DNA from: Pseudomonas piscis
Lineage (GTDB): Bacteria > Pseudomonadota > Gammaproteobacteria > Pseudomonadales > Pseudomonadaceae
Assembly (NCBI RefSeq): GCF_009380155.1
Contig: NZ_WHUV01000002.1
Coordinates: forward strand, 868,001-932,000
DNA: 64,000 nucleotides
Direction: 5' to 3'
Part shown: piece by piece, positions 25,750 through 35,322 of the stretch
How positions within the stretch are numbered: position 1 is the first letter of the stretch
How the letters are laid out: each line of letters opens with the position of its first letter
Program-made: the position numbers and the translations under genes
The notes under the pieces: model-generated
The model's input: the letters and a program-made list of their open reading frames with translations, nothing else
Databases searched by the model: none
What the model was told of the DNA's origin: nothing

Positions 25750-26554
25750 GGTCAATCTCCGACGGTGCAGGCAAAGGGGAAGTGAGAGGGTTGCGGCTCG
25801 CCCGCCGAAGGGTCTTGAGAATCTCGATGCGCAAGGCGCCCAGTTCCTCGATCCGTTCGGCGCGCGGAGCCGGCAGGTCGATACGCCACTGGCCGAGGAT
25901 GTGCGCCGGGCTGTTACCCAGTAGCAGCACCCGGTCGGACAGCAGCAGGGCCTCATCGATATCGTGGGTGATCAGCAGCGCCGCAGTGCGGTGCTGGCCG
26001 ATCACCTGGAGCAGCAGTTGCTGCATGTCGGCCCGGGTCACCTCGTCCAGGGCGCCGAAGGGCTCGTCCAGCAACAGCACCTGGGGTTGGCGGGCCAGGC
26101 AGCGGGCCAGCGCGGTACGCTGGGCCATGCCGCCCGACAACTGCGCCGGGTAGCGCTGGCGCGCATGTTCCAGGCCGACATCGGCGATGGCCTGGTCGAT
26201 GCGCTCCTTGCGCTGGCGGGCACTCAGGTGCGGCTGGCGAGCGAAGTCCAGGCCAAAGGCGACGTTGTGTTCAAGGTTCAGCCAGGGCAGCAGGCTCGGG
26301 TCCTGGAAAGCCACCGCAACCCGTGGATGGGGGCCTTCCAGCACCTCGCCGGCCAGGCTCACCTGGCCCTTGTGCGGTGCCTGCAAACCGGCCAGGACCC
26401 GCAGCAGGCTGGATTTGCCGACGCCGCTGGGGCCCAGTACCGAGACCACTTCCCCGGCTTGCAACTGCAGGTCGAAGTCCTCCAGTACCGAGTGCCAGCC
26501 ATCTGGCCCGTGGTACCCCAGGCTCACCTGCCGGGCGTTCAACAGGCCGCTCAT
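25715..26554 (-). CDS. ABC transporter ATP-binding protein (SsuB/TauB type)
   Basis: This 279-residue ATPase has Walker A GPSGVGKSS, Q-loop AFQDPSLLPW, signature LSGGMAQR, Walker B VLLLDEPFGALD and the switch His in LLITHDIDEAL. The last ~35 residues run past the usual end of the family and overlap the binding-protein gene. The ATG overlaps the stop of the flavoprotein gene (ATGA at 26551-26554), so the operon is translationally coupled. Confidence 0.88.
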   Translation of the reverse strand: MSGLLNARQVSLGYHGPDGWHSVLEDFDLQLQAGEVVSVLGPSGVGKSSLLRVLAGLQAPHKGQVSLAGEVLEGPHPRVAVAFQDPSLLPWLNLEHNVAFGLDFARQPHLSARQRKERIDQAIADVGLEHARQRYPAQLSGGMAQRTALARCLARQPQVLLLDEPFGALDEVTRADMQQLLLQVIGQHRTAALLITHDIDEALLLSDRVLLLGNSPAHILGQWRIDLPAPRAERIEELGALRIEILKTLRRASRNPLTSPLPAPSEIDHVPGRLHPHAS

Positions 26555-27615
26555 GCAGCGTTCCGCGCCTGGCGTTGCAGCTCGGCGCGCAGTTGCACCA
26601 GGCTCGGGGTGACGATGGGCACGAACGCCGACTCACGCCAGCGCCGGGCGAAACCACTGCCGTGCTCGCACAGGTAGGCCTTGCCGCCACTGGCCTGCAG
26701 TTCCAGTTGCACGGCACTGGCAGTGACCTCGGCCAGGGCGATGCGCACCCGGAACAGCGCGGCTGGCTGGCTGAGGAAGCGTCCATCGAGCAGGCCGGCC
26801 TTGAGCTCCGTAACGCTCTGCTCCAGCGCCTGGCGCTGCTGCTGCAGAGGCTCCTGGAGTATCGAGCGCTCCCCCAGGTGGCTCTCGACTTCGGCCAGAG
26901 CCCGGCGCGCCAGGCCAATGGACAAGGCGCATTGCAAGCCGAGGAACCCAGGGCGCACCGCCGGCAGGAACACCCGGGCGTCGTCGTGCAGCAGCCATTC
27001 GCGAGTGAGCTGCACCTGCTCCAGGTCCAGGGCCGCGGTGTTGCTCGATTGCAGGCCCATCAGTTGCAGATCGTCGGAACGCTGCAGCCCCGGCAAGGCA
27101 TCGGGGATCGCCAGGATCAAGGGCGCACCACCCTCCTCGCGTTCCACCGCCGCGGCCACCACGAACCCGCTCCTGCGCAGGTTGGTGACCCAGTGCAGGC
27201 GCCCGTTCAGGCTCCAGCCGTGTTCCTGGTCCCGGGCGCGGACCTGCAGGGCCTCGATTCCGGAAAGGTACTTCATGGCGTTGGACAGCCCAGTGGCACC
27301 GGCCAGCTCGCCACTGAGCAGCGCTGGCAACAGGCGCTCGCGCAGGGCCTGGTTGGGGCTGTGCAGCAAGTACTCGATGAAGGCCCGCTGGCCCCAGCAG
27401 ACGAACGCTGCCGCCAGGGAATGACTGGCCACTTCGGCCATGGCCTCCAGGGTATCGGTCAGGTCGCCGCCGCTTCCCCCCAGGTCCTGGTCGATGCCGA
27501 TTCGTAGCACGCCACCGGCCGCCAGCTGGGCGAGCACCGACTGCGGGTCGCATTGCCCCAGGTCCAGTGCCTGGGCCTGGGCATCCAGCCATTGACTTAA
27601 TTGCGTATCGAGCAT
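26551..27615 (-). CDS. Acyl-CoA dehydrogenase-like flavoprotein (SfnC/DszC-like monooxygenase candidate)
   Basis: This 354-residue protein has ACAD-fold segments: GVLRIGIDQDLGGSGGD near the N-terminus and GRLHWVTNLRRSGFVVAAA in the middle beta domain. The C-terminal helical domain is present. The position in an operon with an SsuABC-like importer and AhpD-like gene fits the sulfur-scavenging flavoproteins (SfnC, DszC, MsuC relatives) that oxidise sulfones or sulfonates with reduced flavin. No flavin reductase gene is seen in this window. AAGGAGAAATCAC precedes ATG 27615. Confidence 0.7.
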   Translation of the reverse strand: MLDTQLSQWLDAQAQALDLGQCDPQSVLAQLAAGGVLRIGIDQDLGGSGGDLTDTLEAMAEVASHSLAAAFVCWGQRAFIEYLLHSPNQALRERLLPALLSGELAGATGLSNAMKYLSGIEALQVRARDQEHGWSLNGRLHWVTNLRRSGFVVAAAVEREEGGAPLILAIPDALPGLQRSDDLQLMGLQSSNTAALDLEQVQLTREWLLHDDARVFLPAVRPGFLGLQCALSIGLARRALAEVESHLGERSILQEPLQQQRQALEQSVTELKAGLLDGRFLSQPAALFRVRIALAEVTASAVQLELQASGGKAYLCEHGSGFARRWRESAFVPIVTPSLVQLRAELQRQARNAA

Positions 27616-27662
27616 GTGATTTCTCCTTGAAAAAGGCGCCGCCAACCTGCCGGCGCCCTGGC

Positions 27663-28223
27663 TCATTGACCTTGCGCGGACCAGCGATACTTGGCCAGCT
27701 CGGGGTTCAGTTCAGTACCGGCGAACACGTTGGCGAAGTTGCACAGGGTCGCCAGGCTGATGCCCAGGATCACCTCCAGGGCATTGCCTTCGCTGTATCC
27801 TGCGGCCTTGAATTCGGCATAACGCTGGTCGCTGACCTTGCCCCGGGTGGCGATGACTTCCCGGGCGAAGGCCGCCAGGGCCTCCAGCCGGGCCTCGGGC
27901 AAGGTGCTCTGCTCACGCAGGGCGCTGACCACCGGATCGGCGAGTTTGGCCTTGTTCAGGGCCACGGCGGTATGACCTGCGACACAAAAATCGCAACCAT
28001 GGGTGGTCGCGGCAATCAATTGCACCACTTCACGCTCGGCCAGGCTCAGTTCGGACTTGGCGTTGAGTCCCGAGACCGTGACATAGGTTTCCAGGGCAGC
28101 CGGGGCATTGGCCAGGATGCCCAGCAGGTTGGGAATGTAGCCTGAGTTCTTCTGGGCGTTTTCCAGGAATGGCCGGGCCGCTTCTGGAGCGCTGGACAAG
28201 GTGTGTAGAGTGACGCGGGACAT
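27663..28223 (-). CDS. AhpD-like carboxymuconolactone decarboxylase-family protein
   Basis: This 186-residue protein contains the AhpD active-site motif HGCDFCVAGHTAVA with a CxxC pair and downstream His, characteristic of alkylhydroperoxidase-like members of the family. Such proteins reduce peroxides or act in redox side reactions. CAGGAG precedes ATG 28223. It is the promoter-proximal gene of the importer operon and is divergent from the AraC regulator. A plausible role is detoxifying peroxide made by the flavoprotein downstream. Confidence 0.82.
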   Translation of the reverse strand: MSRVTLHTLSSAPEAARPFLENAQKNSGYIPNLLGILANAPAALETYVTVSGLNAKSELSLAEREVVQLIAATTHGCDFCVAGHTAVALNKAKLADPVVSALREQSTLPEARLEALAAFAREVIATRGKVSDQRYAEFKAAGYSEGNALEVILGISLATLCNFANVFAGTELNPELAKYRWSAQGQ

Positions 28224-28268
28224 GGAGTGGACTCCTGCTGTGTAGGTGTGCGTCAAGTCTGTTGGTTA

Positions 28269-28292
28269 TAAGAATTCCGATCCATATTCTAA
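28269..28292. promoter_or_regulatory. Inverted repeat between AhpD-like operon and AraC gene
   Basis: TAAGAAT (28269-28275) and ATTCTAA (28286-28292) form an imperfect inverted repeat (6 of 7 complementary) with a 10-nt spacer, in the 104-bp divergent promoter region. It may be bound by the AraC-family regulator or by a sulfur regulator such as CysB. Confidence 0.4.
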
Positions 28293-28327
28293 AGTAGCGA
28301 TTACTTGCTCCTGAGTATTTCCCTTAG

Positions 28328-29239
28328 ATGATTTCGTCGAACCCAATGGTTGATTGGTTATTAGAAGGCCTGGAGCTGGACGCCAGCCTGTTCCACGTCG
28401 GACGCTACTGCGGCGGCTGGCATGCCAGTACCCAGGGCCTGGCCCGGGCCAGTTTCCACCTGATCGTGCAGGGGCACTGCTGGCTGCATATCGACGGGCT
28501 GTCCCAGGCGGAGCGCCTGGAAGCTGGTGATGCGGTGTTCCTGTTGCAGGACCTGGACTACCGGTTGTCCAGCGCGCAGCAAGCTTCCCAGGCACAGCAG
28601 CTGCCACGCATGCCCATGGCCGCCCTGGACCTGGGCGCCCAGGATGGGGTCGGACTGGTGTGCGGTTTCTTTCACTTCAAGTCCGGGCTGTCGTCGCTGA
28701 TCATCGAGGGCTTGCCCGGCTGGATCGTGCTGCGCGCCGGCGATCCATCGCTCGCCGCGGCCCGGGCCCTGTTCCAGCTGATTCTCGAGGAGTGCCGGCG
28801 CGACCCCGCACCATCCGCCGCCCTGCTGGAGCGCCTGAGCCACTTGCTGTTCCTGTATGTGCTGCGCCAGCAAGTCAATGATCGCCAAGACCTGGGTGGC
28901 CTGGTGGCGCTGGCCCGGCACCCGGCCTTCGCGCCGTTGCTCGAGCAGTTGATCCAGCATCCCGGCCAGCCCTGGCCCCTGGAAAGCATGGCGGCCCTCA
29001 CCGGCCTCTCGCGCTCGGCGTTCTTCAAGCGCTTCAACGAGCTGGCCGGGCAGTCACCGGGGCAGGTACTGCTGGCCTTGCGCATGCGCCATGCCTGCCA
29101 GTTGCTCAAGGCCAACCAGACCGTTGAACAAGCCGGCGCCGCCGTCGGTTACCAGTCCATCGCCGCCTTCACCCGAGCCTTCACCAAGGCCGTGGGCCTG
29201 CAACCGGGGGCCTATCGCAAGCAGCATGAGGGACGCTGA
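28328..29239 (+). CDS. AraC-family transcriptional regulator
   Basis: This 303-residue protein has an N-terminal cupin-like sensing domain (WHASTQGLARASFHLIVQGHCWL; EAGDAVFLLQD) and a C-terminal double helix-turn-helix of AraC type (MAALTGLSRSAFFKRFNEL and QAGAAVGYQSIAAFTRAFTK). It is transcribed divergently from the AhpD-flavoprotein-ABC operon and is its likely regulator. ATG 28328 or 28346 could start the protein; neither has a strong Shine-Dalgarno. Its stop is 3 nt from the stop of the convergent MFS gene. Confidence 0.87.
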   Translation: MISSNPMVDWLLEGLELDASLFHVGRYCGGWHASTQGLARASFHLIVQGHCWLHIDGLSQAERLEAGDAVFLLQDLDYRLSSAQQASQAQQLPRMPMAALDLGAQDGVGLVCGFFHFKSGLSSLIIEGLPGWIVLRAGDPSLAAARALFQLILEECRRDPAPSAALLERLSHLLFLYVLRQQVNDRQDLGGLVALARHPAFAPLLEQLIQHPGQPWPLESMAALTGLSRSAFFKRFNELAGQSPGQVLLALRMRHACQLLKANQTVEQAGAAVGYQSIAAFTRAFTKAVGLQPGAYRKQHEGR

Positions 29240-29242
29240 GCC

Positions 29243-30757
29243 TCAGGAGCGGCTCGGGCACCCCAGCGTCCGTGGCTGGCGCAAGGCCAAGGCGCAACAG
29301 CAAGCCGCGACCAGGGTGATGGCGGCCATTACCTGCAGCAACTGGGCGAAAGCCTGGCTATAGAGCTGCCACAGCAAAGGCTGCGACAGCGCATCGGCCA
29401 ACGTCGGCAGCACGGCCCCATCGCCCATGGCCAAGGCAGTGGCCGCAGCCGCCACGGCACTTGGGCCATATCCCGGCAAGCCGCTGGCCAACCCACCAGC
29501 GAGCAGGTCCTTGAGCAAGGCCAGGCCGGCCGCCACGCAGATCGCTTCTGCGCAGGCGCGCATGGTGGTGAAGATGCCCGTAGCCATCCCGGCCCGCTCC
29601 ACCGGCACCACACTGACCGACAGATCATCCATCAGCCCCCAGGGCAGGCCGGTGCCGATGCCGATCACCAGCAGCGGCCAGAGCAGCGCCATGGCCGGCT
29701 GTCCCACCGGCACTTGGCTCAACCAGAGCAGGCCGCCGGCAGCGATCACCAGCCCCAGGCACGACAGGCTGGCCGCGCTGCACCAGCGAACCAGCAGGCC
29801 CGCCACGAACGGCACCACCGCCATCGGCGCCGACAAGGCGATCATCATCGCCCCGGCACGCCAGGGGCCCAGGCCTTCGATGCCGATCAGGCGCAATGGC
29901 AGGAGAATCAGCAGGACGATGAAGCAGACAGCGGTCGCCACCGGCAACAGCTGGATCCCGATGAATCTTCGGTAACCGAACAGGCTCAGGTCCAGCATTG
30001 GCCGCCGGTGCCGCAACTCGATGTGGATGAACAACCCCAGGCTCAGTGCTGCGCCCACCAGCAGGCCCAGGACCCGCAGGCTACCGAGGCCATCCTGGGG
30101 GATCTGCATGATGGCGAACGTGAGCAATACCAGGAATGTGCTGAAGGTGAAGATGCCTGGCTTGTCCAGTGCCTGGGCCCCGGGGTCGCGGCTCTCTTGC
30201 ATACGCGGTACACCGAAGATCAGCACCGCGCCACCTATCACCGCACCCAGCAGGAAGATCGATTGCCAGCCCGCTAGCTGTACCAGGGCCCCGGCGATCA
30301 CCGGCCCGGAGGCCAGGCCCAGGCCGAAGGCGCTGCCCAGCAGGCTGAAGGCCCGGGTCCGGGCCCGACCTTCGAACGCCTGGGCCAGGGCCGCAGCGCC
30401 GGCGGCCATGGCCAGGGCCGCCGCGAATCCTTGCAAGCCCCGCAACAGATCCAGCAGCCAGACCTCGCGGCAGAAGCCGATCAGCAGCGACAGCGCGGTG
30501 AAACCGGCCATGCCCAGGACGAAGATGCGCTTGCGCCCGTAGCGATCGGCCAGGGTTCCGGCCAGCATCACCGAACTGCCGAAGCTCAGGGCGAAGGCGT
30601 TGATCACCCAGGCCAGGGCCACCGGGCCGCCGCCCAGGGCATGCTCGATGGCGGGCAAGGCCATGGCCGGGCCGGTGTACTCCAGGGGCAGGATCAGGCC
30701 AGCGGCGCAGACGGCGAACAAGATCCAGTAACGATCGGTAGCAGTGGAAGAAGACAT
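29243..30757 (-). CDS. MFS drug-efflux transporter (DHA2, 14-TM type)
   Basis: This 504-residue membrane protein has about fourteen hydrophobic segments and the motif A-like sequence GTLADRYGRKRIF between TM2 and TM3, which fits the DHA2/EmrB-QacA group. ATG 30757 begins MSSSTATD; the upstream frame to 30838 has no good start. It is divergent from a LysR gene, which probably controls it. Substrate unknown; multidrug or metabolite export is likely. Confidence 0.83.
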   Translation of the reverse strand: MSSSTATDRYWILFAVCAAGLILPLEYTGPAMALPAIEHALGGGPVALAWVINAFALSFGSSVMLAGTLADRYGRKRIFVLGMAGFTALSLLIGFCREVWLLDLLRGLQGFAAALAMAAGAAALAQAFEGRARTRAFSLLGSAFGLGLASGPVIAGALVQLAGWQSIFLLGAVIGGAVLIFGVPRMQESRDPGAQALDKPGIFTFSTFLVLLTFAIMQIPQDGLGSLRVLGLLVGAALSLGLFIHIELRHRRPMLDLSLFGYRRFIGIQLLPVATAVCFIVLLILLPLRLIGIEGLGPWRAGAMMIALSAPMAVVPFVAGLLVRWCSAASLSCLGLVIAAGGLLWLSQVPVGQPAMALLWPLLVIGIGTGLPWGLMDDLSVSVVPVERAGMATGIFTTMRACAEAICVAAGLALLKDLLAGGLASGLPGYGPSAVAAAATALAMGDGAVLPTLADALSQPLLWQLYSQAFAQLLQVMAAITLVAACCCALALRQPRTLGCPSRS

Positions 30758-30816
30758 GGGGCCGGGCTCGAAATCCAATGAGCCTGCGATGCTATTGCTG
30801 CGCCTTGCGCATTGAC

Positions 30817-30848
30817 ATGACTGCAATATCAAAATCAAATTGCGTCAT
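30817..30848. promoter_or_regulatory. Inverted repeat overlapping the lysR start
   Basis: ATGACTGCAAT (30817-30827) and ATTGCGTCAT (30839-30848) are complementary apart from one inserted T, with an 11-nt AT-rich spacer. The site covers the proposed ATG at 30847 and sits in the divergent lysR/MFS control region, a typical place for LysR binding. Confidence 0.5.
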
Positions 30849-31761
30849 GCGCAAGAATCCAGACAACGCCGCATGGCGGGTATTTTTCCGGGTAGTGGAG
30901 CGCGGCAGCCTGACCCTGGCCGCCGAGGACCTGGCCCTGGAGCCCTCCTCGGTCAGCCGCCAGCTCACCGCCCTGGAACACCGGCTCAATACCCAGTTGC
31001 TCAATCGCAGCACCCGCAAGGTCAGCCTGACACCGGCCGGCACCCGGGCCTATGAACAGATGCGCCCGCTGCTGGAGGAGATGGACGCCTTGCTGGCCAG
31101 CCTCGACCAGGGCACTCCCGAGCTCTCTGGACGCCTGCGGGTCAGCGCCCCGGTGGCCCTGGGCGAACGTCATGTCAGTACCTGGCTAGCCGGGTTCCAG
31201 CGCCAGCATCCGGCCGTGGTCCTGGACCTGGTGCTGTCCGACCGGGCGCTGGACCTGATGGCCGAAGGCATCGATGTCGCGCTGCGGGTGGGCCACCTGC
31301 GGGCCTCGTCCCTGGTGGCCCGGCCCCTGGGGCGGTTGTCCCATGGTCTGTACGCCAGCCCTGACTATCTGCGAGTCCATGGCGCCCCACTCCAGCCAGC
31401 GGATCTGGGCGAACATCGGGCGCTGGTCTACTCCTGGATGACCGAGCAGAACCCGAGCCAGCTGCTGCTCAGCCAAGCCGGCGAGGTGGCGAAAGTGGAG
31501 CTCAAGGCCAGCTTCTTGCTCAACAGCCTCGGCGCCATCCACAGCGCCCTGCTGGCCGGCGCCGGACTGCACGCCGGGCCGGACTGGCTGCTGGCGCCGT
31601 CGGCACGCCGTGGAGAATTGGTGAAGCTCCTGCCCGACTGGCAGCTACCCGCCCTGCCGGTACACCTGGTACGCCTGCACAGCCGTTTCGTGCCCCAGCG
31701 CATCAGCGCCCTGTGCGATTGGCTGGAGCAATGCTGGCAGCAGTTGGAAGACTTGCGCTGA
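30847..31761 (+). CDS. LysR-family transcriptional regulator
   Basis: This 304-residue protein has an N-terminal winged helix-turn-helix (FFRVVERGSLTLAAEDL, SSVSRQLTALEHRL) and a LysR substrate-binding domain. ATG 30847 puts the HTH at the usual distance from the N-terminus; in-frame ATGs at 30778 and 30817 are possible but would translate through an inverted repeat. It is divergent from the MFS exporter and is its likely regulator. Its end is only 8 nt from the convergent metI-like gene. Confidence 0.85.
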   Translation: MRKNPDNAAWRVFFRVVERGSLTLAAEDLALEPSSVSRQLTALEHRLNTQLLNRSTRKVSLTPAGTRAYEQMRPLLEEMDALLASLDQGTPELSGRLRVSAPVALGERHVSTWLAGFQRQHPAVVLDLVLSDRALDLMAEGIDVALRVGHLRASSLVARPLGRLSHGLYASPDYLRVHGAPLQPADLGEHRALVYSWMTEQNPSQLLLSQAGEVAKVELKASFLLNSLGAIHSALLAGAGLHAGPDWLLAPSARRGELVKLLPDWQLPALPVHLVRLHSRFVPQRISALCDWLEQCWQQLEDLR

Positions 31762-31769
31762 GCGTCAGT

Positions 31770-32441
31770 TCAGCGTCGATGAGCCAAGGACCTGACCAGG
31801 CGATCGCCGGCACTCTGCACCCCCTGGACCAGCAGCACCAGGATCACCACCGTGGCCACCATGACCTGGTTGTTGAAGCGTTGGTAACCGTAGCGGATCG
31901 CCAGGTCCCCCAGGCCCCCGCCACCAATGACCCCAGCCATGGAAGAAAAACCGATCAGCAGCACCAGGGTCAGGGTCAACCCGGCCAGCAGCGCCGGCAG
32001 GGCCTCGGGCAGCAGCACCTTGCCGATCACATGGCCGACATGCCCGCCCATGGCCAGCACCGCCTCGATCCGGCCCTTGTCCACCTCGTCCAGGGCGTTC
32101 TCGACGATCCGGGCAAAGAACGGGAAGGCGCCGATGGTGATCGGCACTACAGCGGCGGTGCTGCCCAAGGTGGTCCCCACCACCAGCCGGGTCAGGGGGA
32201 TCAGGGCGATCAGCAGCACCACGAAGGGCAATGAGCGCCCCAGGTTGACCAACATCCCCAGCAAGCGATTGAGTCGCACCATGGGGAGCAGCCCGTCCTG
32301 GCGACTGACGAACAGCAAGATACCCAGGGGTAAACCGATCAGCACAGTGAACAGCGCGGCCAGCAGCACCATGTACAGGGTTTCGCCGGTGGCGTTGAGC
32401 AGCAGTTGCGCCAGTTCGGTCCCATCCAGTGCCAGGCTCAT
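31770..32441 (-). CDS. metI: MetI-type ABC transporter permease
   Basis: This 223-residue permease has five hydrophobic segments and the MetI signature region [23 protein letters not shown] with [11 protein letters not shown] as coupling helix. The ATG overlaps the metN-like stop (ATGA, 32438-32441). It completes a MetQNI importer. In Pseudomonas several paralogous MetNIQ sets serve methionine or sulfur-source uptake; here the operon context favours a specialised sulfur compound. Confidence 0.88.
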   Translation of the reverse strand: MSLALDGTELAQLLLNATGETLYMVLLAALFTVLIGLPLGILLFVSRQDGLLPMVRLNRLLGMLVNLGRSLPFVVLLIALIPLTRLVVGTTLGSTAAVVPITIGAFPFFARIVENALDEVDKGRIEAVLAMGGHVGHVIGKVLLPEALPALLAGLTLTLVLLIGFSSMAGVIGGGGLGDLAIRYGYQRFNNQVMVATVVILVLLVQGVQSAGDRLVRSLAHRR

Positions 32442-33415
32442 AGCCGCTCACTCCGCACGCCGCGCTGGGCCAAGGCGCCCAACAGCTGCTCGAAGCGGCC
32501 TGGGTCCGCAGCGCTGGCAGCGATGCGCAAGCGCCCTACCCGCTGACCAGCCACGGTCTCCACTCCGGCGGCCAGGACCTGCAGCTTCAGCGCCTGCTGT
32601 TGGCTCAACTGTTCCAGTAGCGGTGCGGCGCGCTGGTTATCGAAAAAGGTCAATTCGGCCTGCAGTTGCTCGCCTGCCACGGGCAGGTTGTAGCCCGGCA
32701 GCAGTGCCCGCCCGAGCGCGGACTGCGGATCCGCCAGCAGGCGCTCGATCGGCCCGCACTCGAGCAACTGCCCACCAGCCAGCGAGGCCGCGTGGCTGCA
32801 GATCGAGCGTACGACCTCCAGTTCATGGGTGATCAGCACTATGGTCAGCCCCAACTCACGGTTGATCCGTTGCAACAGCTGCAGGATCGAGGCCGTGGTT
32901 TCAGGGTCCAGGGCACTGGTAGCCTCGTCCGAGAGCAGGTAGCGCGGACCGGCCGCCAGGGCGCGGGCGATGCCTACCCGTTGCTTCTGGCCACCGGACA
33001 ACTGCCCGGGAAACGCCAGGGCCTTGTCGCCCAGCCCCACCAGTTCCAGCAGTTCCAGGACCCGGGCGCGGCGTTGCGCCTTGGCCAGGCCGGCGATCTC
33101 CAGCGGTACCGCGACGTTATCCAGCACCGTGCGCGAATGCAGCAGGTTGAAGCCCTGGAAGATCATGCCGATGCGCCGGCGCTGGCGACGCAACTCGGCC
33201 CCGGACAGGCAGCCCAGGTCCTGGCCATCCACCAGCACCCGCCCGCTGCTGGGGCGCTCCAGCAGGTTCAGGCAGCGCAACAGGGTGGACTTGCCCGCGC
33301 CGCTGCGGCCGAGGATGCCGTAGATCGCCCCGTCGGGAATCTCCAGCGATACCTGCTGCAAGGCCGCCGGCTGGCCGTCACCGTAGCTCTTGCCCAGTTG
33401 CTGGACCTGGATCAT
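32438..33415 (-). CDS. metN: MetN-type ABC transporter ATP-binding protein with C-terminal NIL domain
   Basis: This 325-residue ATPase has Walker [11 protein letters not shown]-loop [13 protein letters not shown], signature [12 protein letters not shown] and H-loop ITHELEVV, followed by a C-terminal ~80-residue NIL-like regulatory domain that in MetN senses methionine. In this copy the Walker B region reads [13 protein letters not shown]. The ATG overlaps the metQ stop by 4 bp. Partner genes are metI and metQ. Confidence 0.88.
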   Translation of the reverse strand: MIQVQQLGKSYGDGQPAALQQVSLEIPDGAIYGILGRSGAGKSTLLRCLNLLERPSSGRVLVDGQDLGCLSGAELRRQRRRIGMIFQGFNLLHSRTVLDNVAVPLEIAGLAKAQRRARVLELLELVGLGDKALAFPGQLSGGQKQRVGIARALAAGPRYLLSDEATSALDPETTASILQLLQRINRELGLTIVLITHELEVVRSICSHAASLAGGQLLECGPIERLLADPQSALGRALLPGYNLPVAGEQLQAELTFFDNQRAAPLLEQLSQQQALKLQVLAAGVETVAGQRVGRLRIAASAADPGRFEQLLGALAQRGVRSERL

Positions 33416-34215
33416 GGCTGCTGGCCCGCGACCGGGAGTACCGAGCCAGCGAAGGTCCGGGTGATGAAGCCGGCCACTTCGGGCGACGCCAGGTCCTTGG
33501 CCAGTTGGCGAATACGGGGATCGTCCTTGAGTTCGAGCGTGGTCACCAGGATGTTGGCATAGGGGTTGTGCTCGGCCTGCTCCAGGCCCAGGGCATCCTT
33601 GGCCGGCACCAGCCCGGCCTCCAGGGCATAGTTGCCGTTGATCACCGCCAGGTCCACGTCCTCCAGGGCCCGGGGAATCTGCGGCGACTCGATCTCGAGG
33701 ATCTTCAGGCGCCGGGGGTTCTCGGCAATGTCCTTGGGAGTCGCCTGGTCGCGGGCCGGATCACTGAAGCCGGACTTGAGGCGGATCAACCCATGGTCCT
33801 GCAACAGGTACAGGGCGCGGCTGAGGTTGGTGACGTTGTTGGGCACCGCCACCGTACCGCCCTGGGGCACCTGGTCGAAAGCCTGGTGCCGCCGGGAATA
33901 GATGCCCAAGGGTTCGATATGCACGCTGGCCGCCACGGCGAACGGCTGCCCGAGGGCCTGCTCCTGAGACTTGAGGTATGGCAGGTGCTGGAAGTAGTTG
34001 GCGTCCACGTCGCCATGGGCCAGCAGCTCATTGGAATTCACACCATTGGGAATCTCGATCACCTTGAGCTCCAACTGGGGGTCGAGCTTTTGCACATAGG
34101 CCAGGATCTGGGCGTGGGGCACCGGGTCGGCGGCGACTCGCAACGGTTGCGCGGCGGCGCCCAAGGGGCCGAGCCCGATCAGCAACGCCAGGGCGGACAG
34201 ATAGGTCTTCTGCAT
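33412..34215 (-). CDS. metQ: MetQ/NlpA-type periplasmic substrate-binding protein
   Basis: This 267-residue protein has a signal peptide ending near GAAAQ-PL and the NlpA-family opening [15 protein letters not shown]. The middle has [10 protein letters not shown] and the [10 protein letters not shown] region near the ligand site. No lipobox Cys is seen, so it is likely soluble in the periplasm. ATG 34215 is preceded by AAGGAC at good spacing; the TTG at 34221 is less likely. It is the first of three overlapping transporter genes. Confidence 0.87.
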   Translation of the reverse strand: MQKTYLSALALLIGLGPLGAAAQPLRVAADPVPHAQILAYVQKLDPQLELKVIEIPNGVNSNELLAHGDVDANYFQHLPYLKSQEQALGQPFAVAASVHIEPLGIYSRRHQAFDQVPQGGTVAVPNNVTNLSRALYLLQDHGLIRLKSGFSDPARDQATPKDIAENPRRLKILEIESPQIPRALEDVDLAVINGNYALEAGLVPAKDALGLEQAEHNPYANILVTTLELKDDPRIRQLAKDLASPEVAGFITRTFAGSVLPVAGQQP

Positions 34216-34242
34216 GGGCAATGTCCTTGATCGACGAAAGGG

Positions 34243-35280
34243 TCAGGCACTCGCGGCCTTGGGCACCAGGGCATCGGCATAGAAGCGCCGGGCCACATCC
34301 GGATGCGAACGCAGGCGGCCCTTGAGGTAGTTCCAGCCAACTTCTCGAAACAGCGGGTTGTGCGGGTCGCTGGCCGGGCCGCGGGCCTCGTCTCGCAGCG
34401 CTGCGGGCAATGGATACAGCGGCACTCGGGCATCCAGCTGGGCGCCGAGGAAAAACGCCAGGGACAGCCGCTCGCGCCCCGCCGGTGGCGACAGTACCCG
34501 GTGCACGGTAGCCCGCAGGTAGCCATGGGTGGCCAGCTCCAGCAGCTCGCCGATGTTCACCACCAGGGTGCCTTCCCGTGGCGGGGCGTCGATCCAGCGG
34601 TCCTCCTGCACTTGCACTTGCAAGCCTGCCTGCTGGTCCTGCAACAGGAAGCTGAGGAACCCCGAGTCCTTGTGCGCCCCGACGCCCTGGTTGCTCTGCC
34701 CGGGCACCTGGCCCGGATAGCGGATCAGCTTGATATGTTCGTTGGGACGCTCCCCGTACAACTCATCGAACGCCGCTTCCGGTAACGACAACGCCTGGGC
34801 GAAGGCGCGCAGCAGGCGCAGGGACATGCCGGTCATCGCCTGCTGCCACTGAAGCAGCAGCGGCTTGAATTCAGGCAACGGCCCAGGCCACTGGTTGGGT
34901 CCTTGCAGGCGGGCCCAGGCTGGACTGTACGGTTCAAGGTCCAGGGCCGGGCGCTCGGCCCCCAGGTCGAACTGTTCGCGCAGGTCCGGCTGGCCACGGG
35001 TGATTTCCGACGCCGCGCGGGTGTAGCCACGAAAGTGCGGCGAGTGGATCATGTCTACCGCAGCCTTGTCGGCCTCGGGCAAGGCGAAAAAGGCCCTGGC
35101 CTGGTCCTGCACCCGACGCAACAGCTGGCCATCGATGCCATGCCCGCTGAGGTAGAAAAAGCCGACATCCCGCGCCGCCTGGCGCAGGCCGTCGAGAAAG
35201 GCCTGGCGCGGTTCGGGCGCGGCGTCCAACTGGGCCAGATCCAGGACAGGTAATGCAGTGATATCCAGCGAATGCGACAT
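34243..35280 (-). CDS. 2-oxoglutarate/Fe(II)-dependent oxygenase, isopenicillin N synthase-like
   Basis: This 345-residue enzyme has the DIOX_N segment with ARDVGFFYLSGHGI and the iron-binding facial triad HKD in VGAHKDSGFLSFLLQD with distal His in TVHRVL; the downstream RERLS supplies the Arg-x-Ser cosubstrate contact. It lies between the Mop-like gene and metQNI in one operon. A role in oxidising an imported sulfur compound is plausible. Real substrate unknown. Confidence 0.83.
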   Translation of the reverse strand: MSHSLDITALPVLDLAQLDAAPEPRQAFLDGLRQAARDVGFFYLSGHGIDGQLLRRVQDQARAFFALPEADKAAVDMIHSPHFRGYTRAASEITRGQPDLREQFDLGAERPALDLEPYSPAWARLQGPNQWPGPLPEFKPLLLQWQQAMTGMSLRLLRAFAQALSLPEAAFDELYGERPNEHIKLIRYPGQVPGQSNQGVGAHKDSGFLSFLLQDQQAGLQVQVQEDRWIDAPPREGTLVVNIGELLELATHGYLRATVHRVLSPPAGRERLSLAFFLGAQLDARVPLYPLPAALRDEARGPASDPHNPLFREVGWNYLKGRLRSHPDVARRFYADALVPKAASA

Positions 35281-35322
35281 GTTTCACTCCCCTGTGAATG
35301 ACCATCTCCGAAGAGCGATGGC

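Noticed and set aside
31762..31769. Terminator between the convergent lysR and metI genes
   Set aside because: Only 8 nt separate the two stops and no stem-loop with T-run was seen; termination may occur inside coding sequence.
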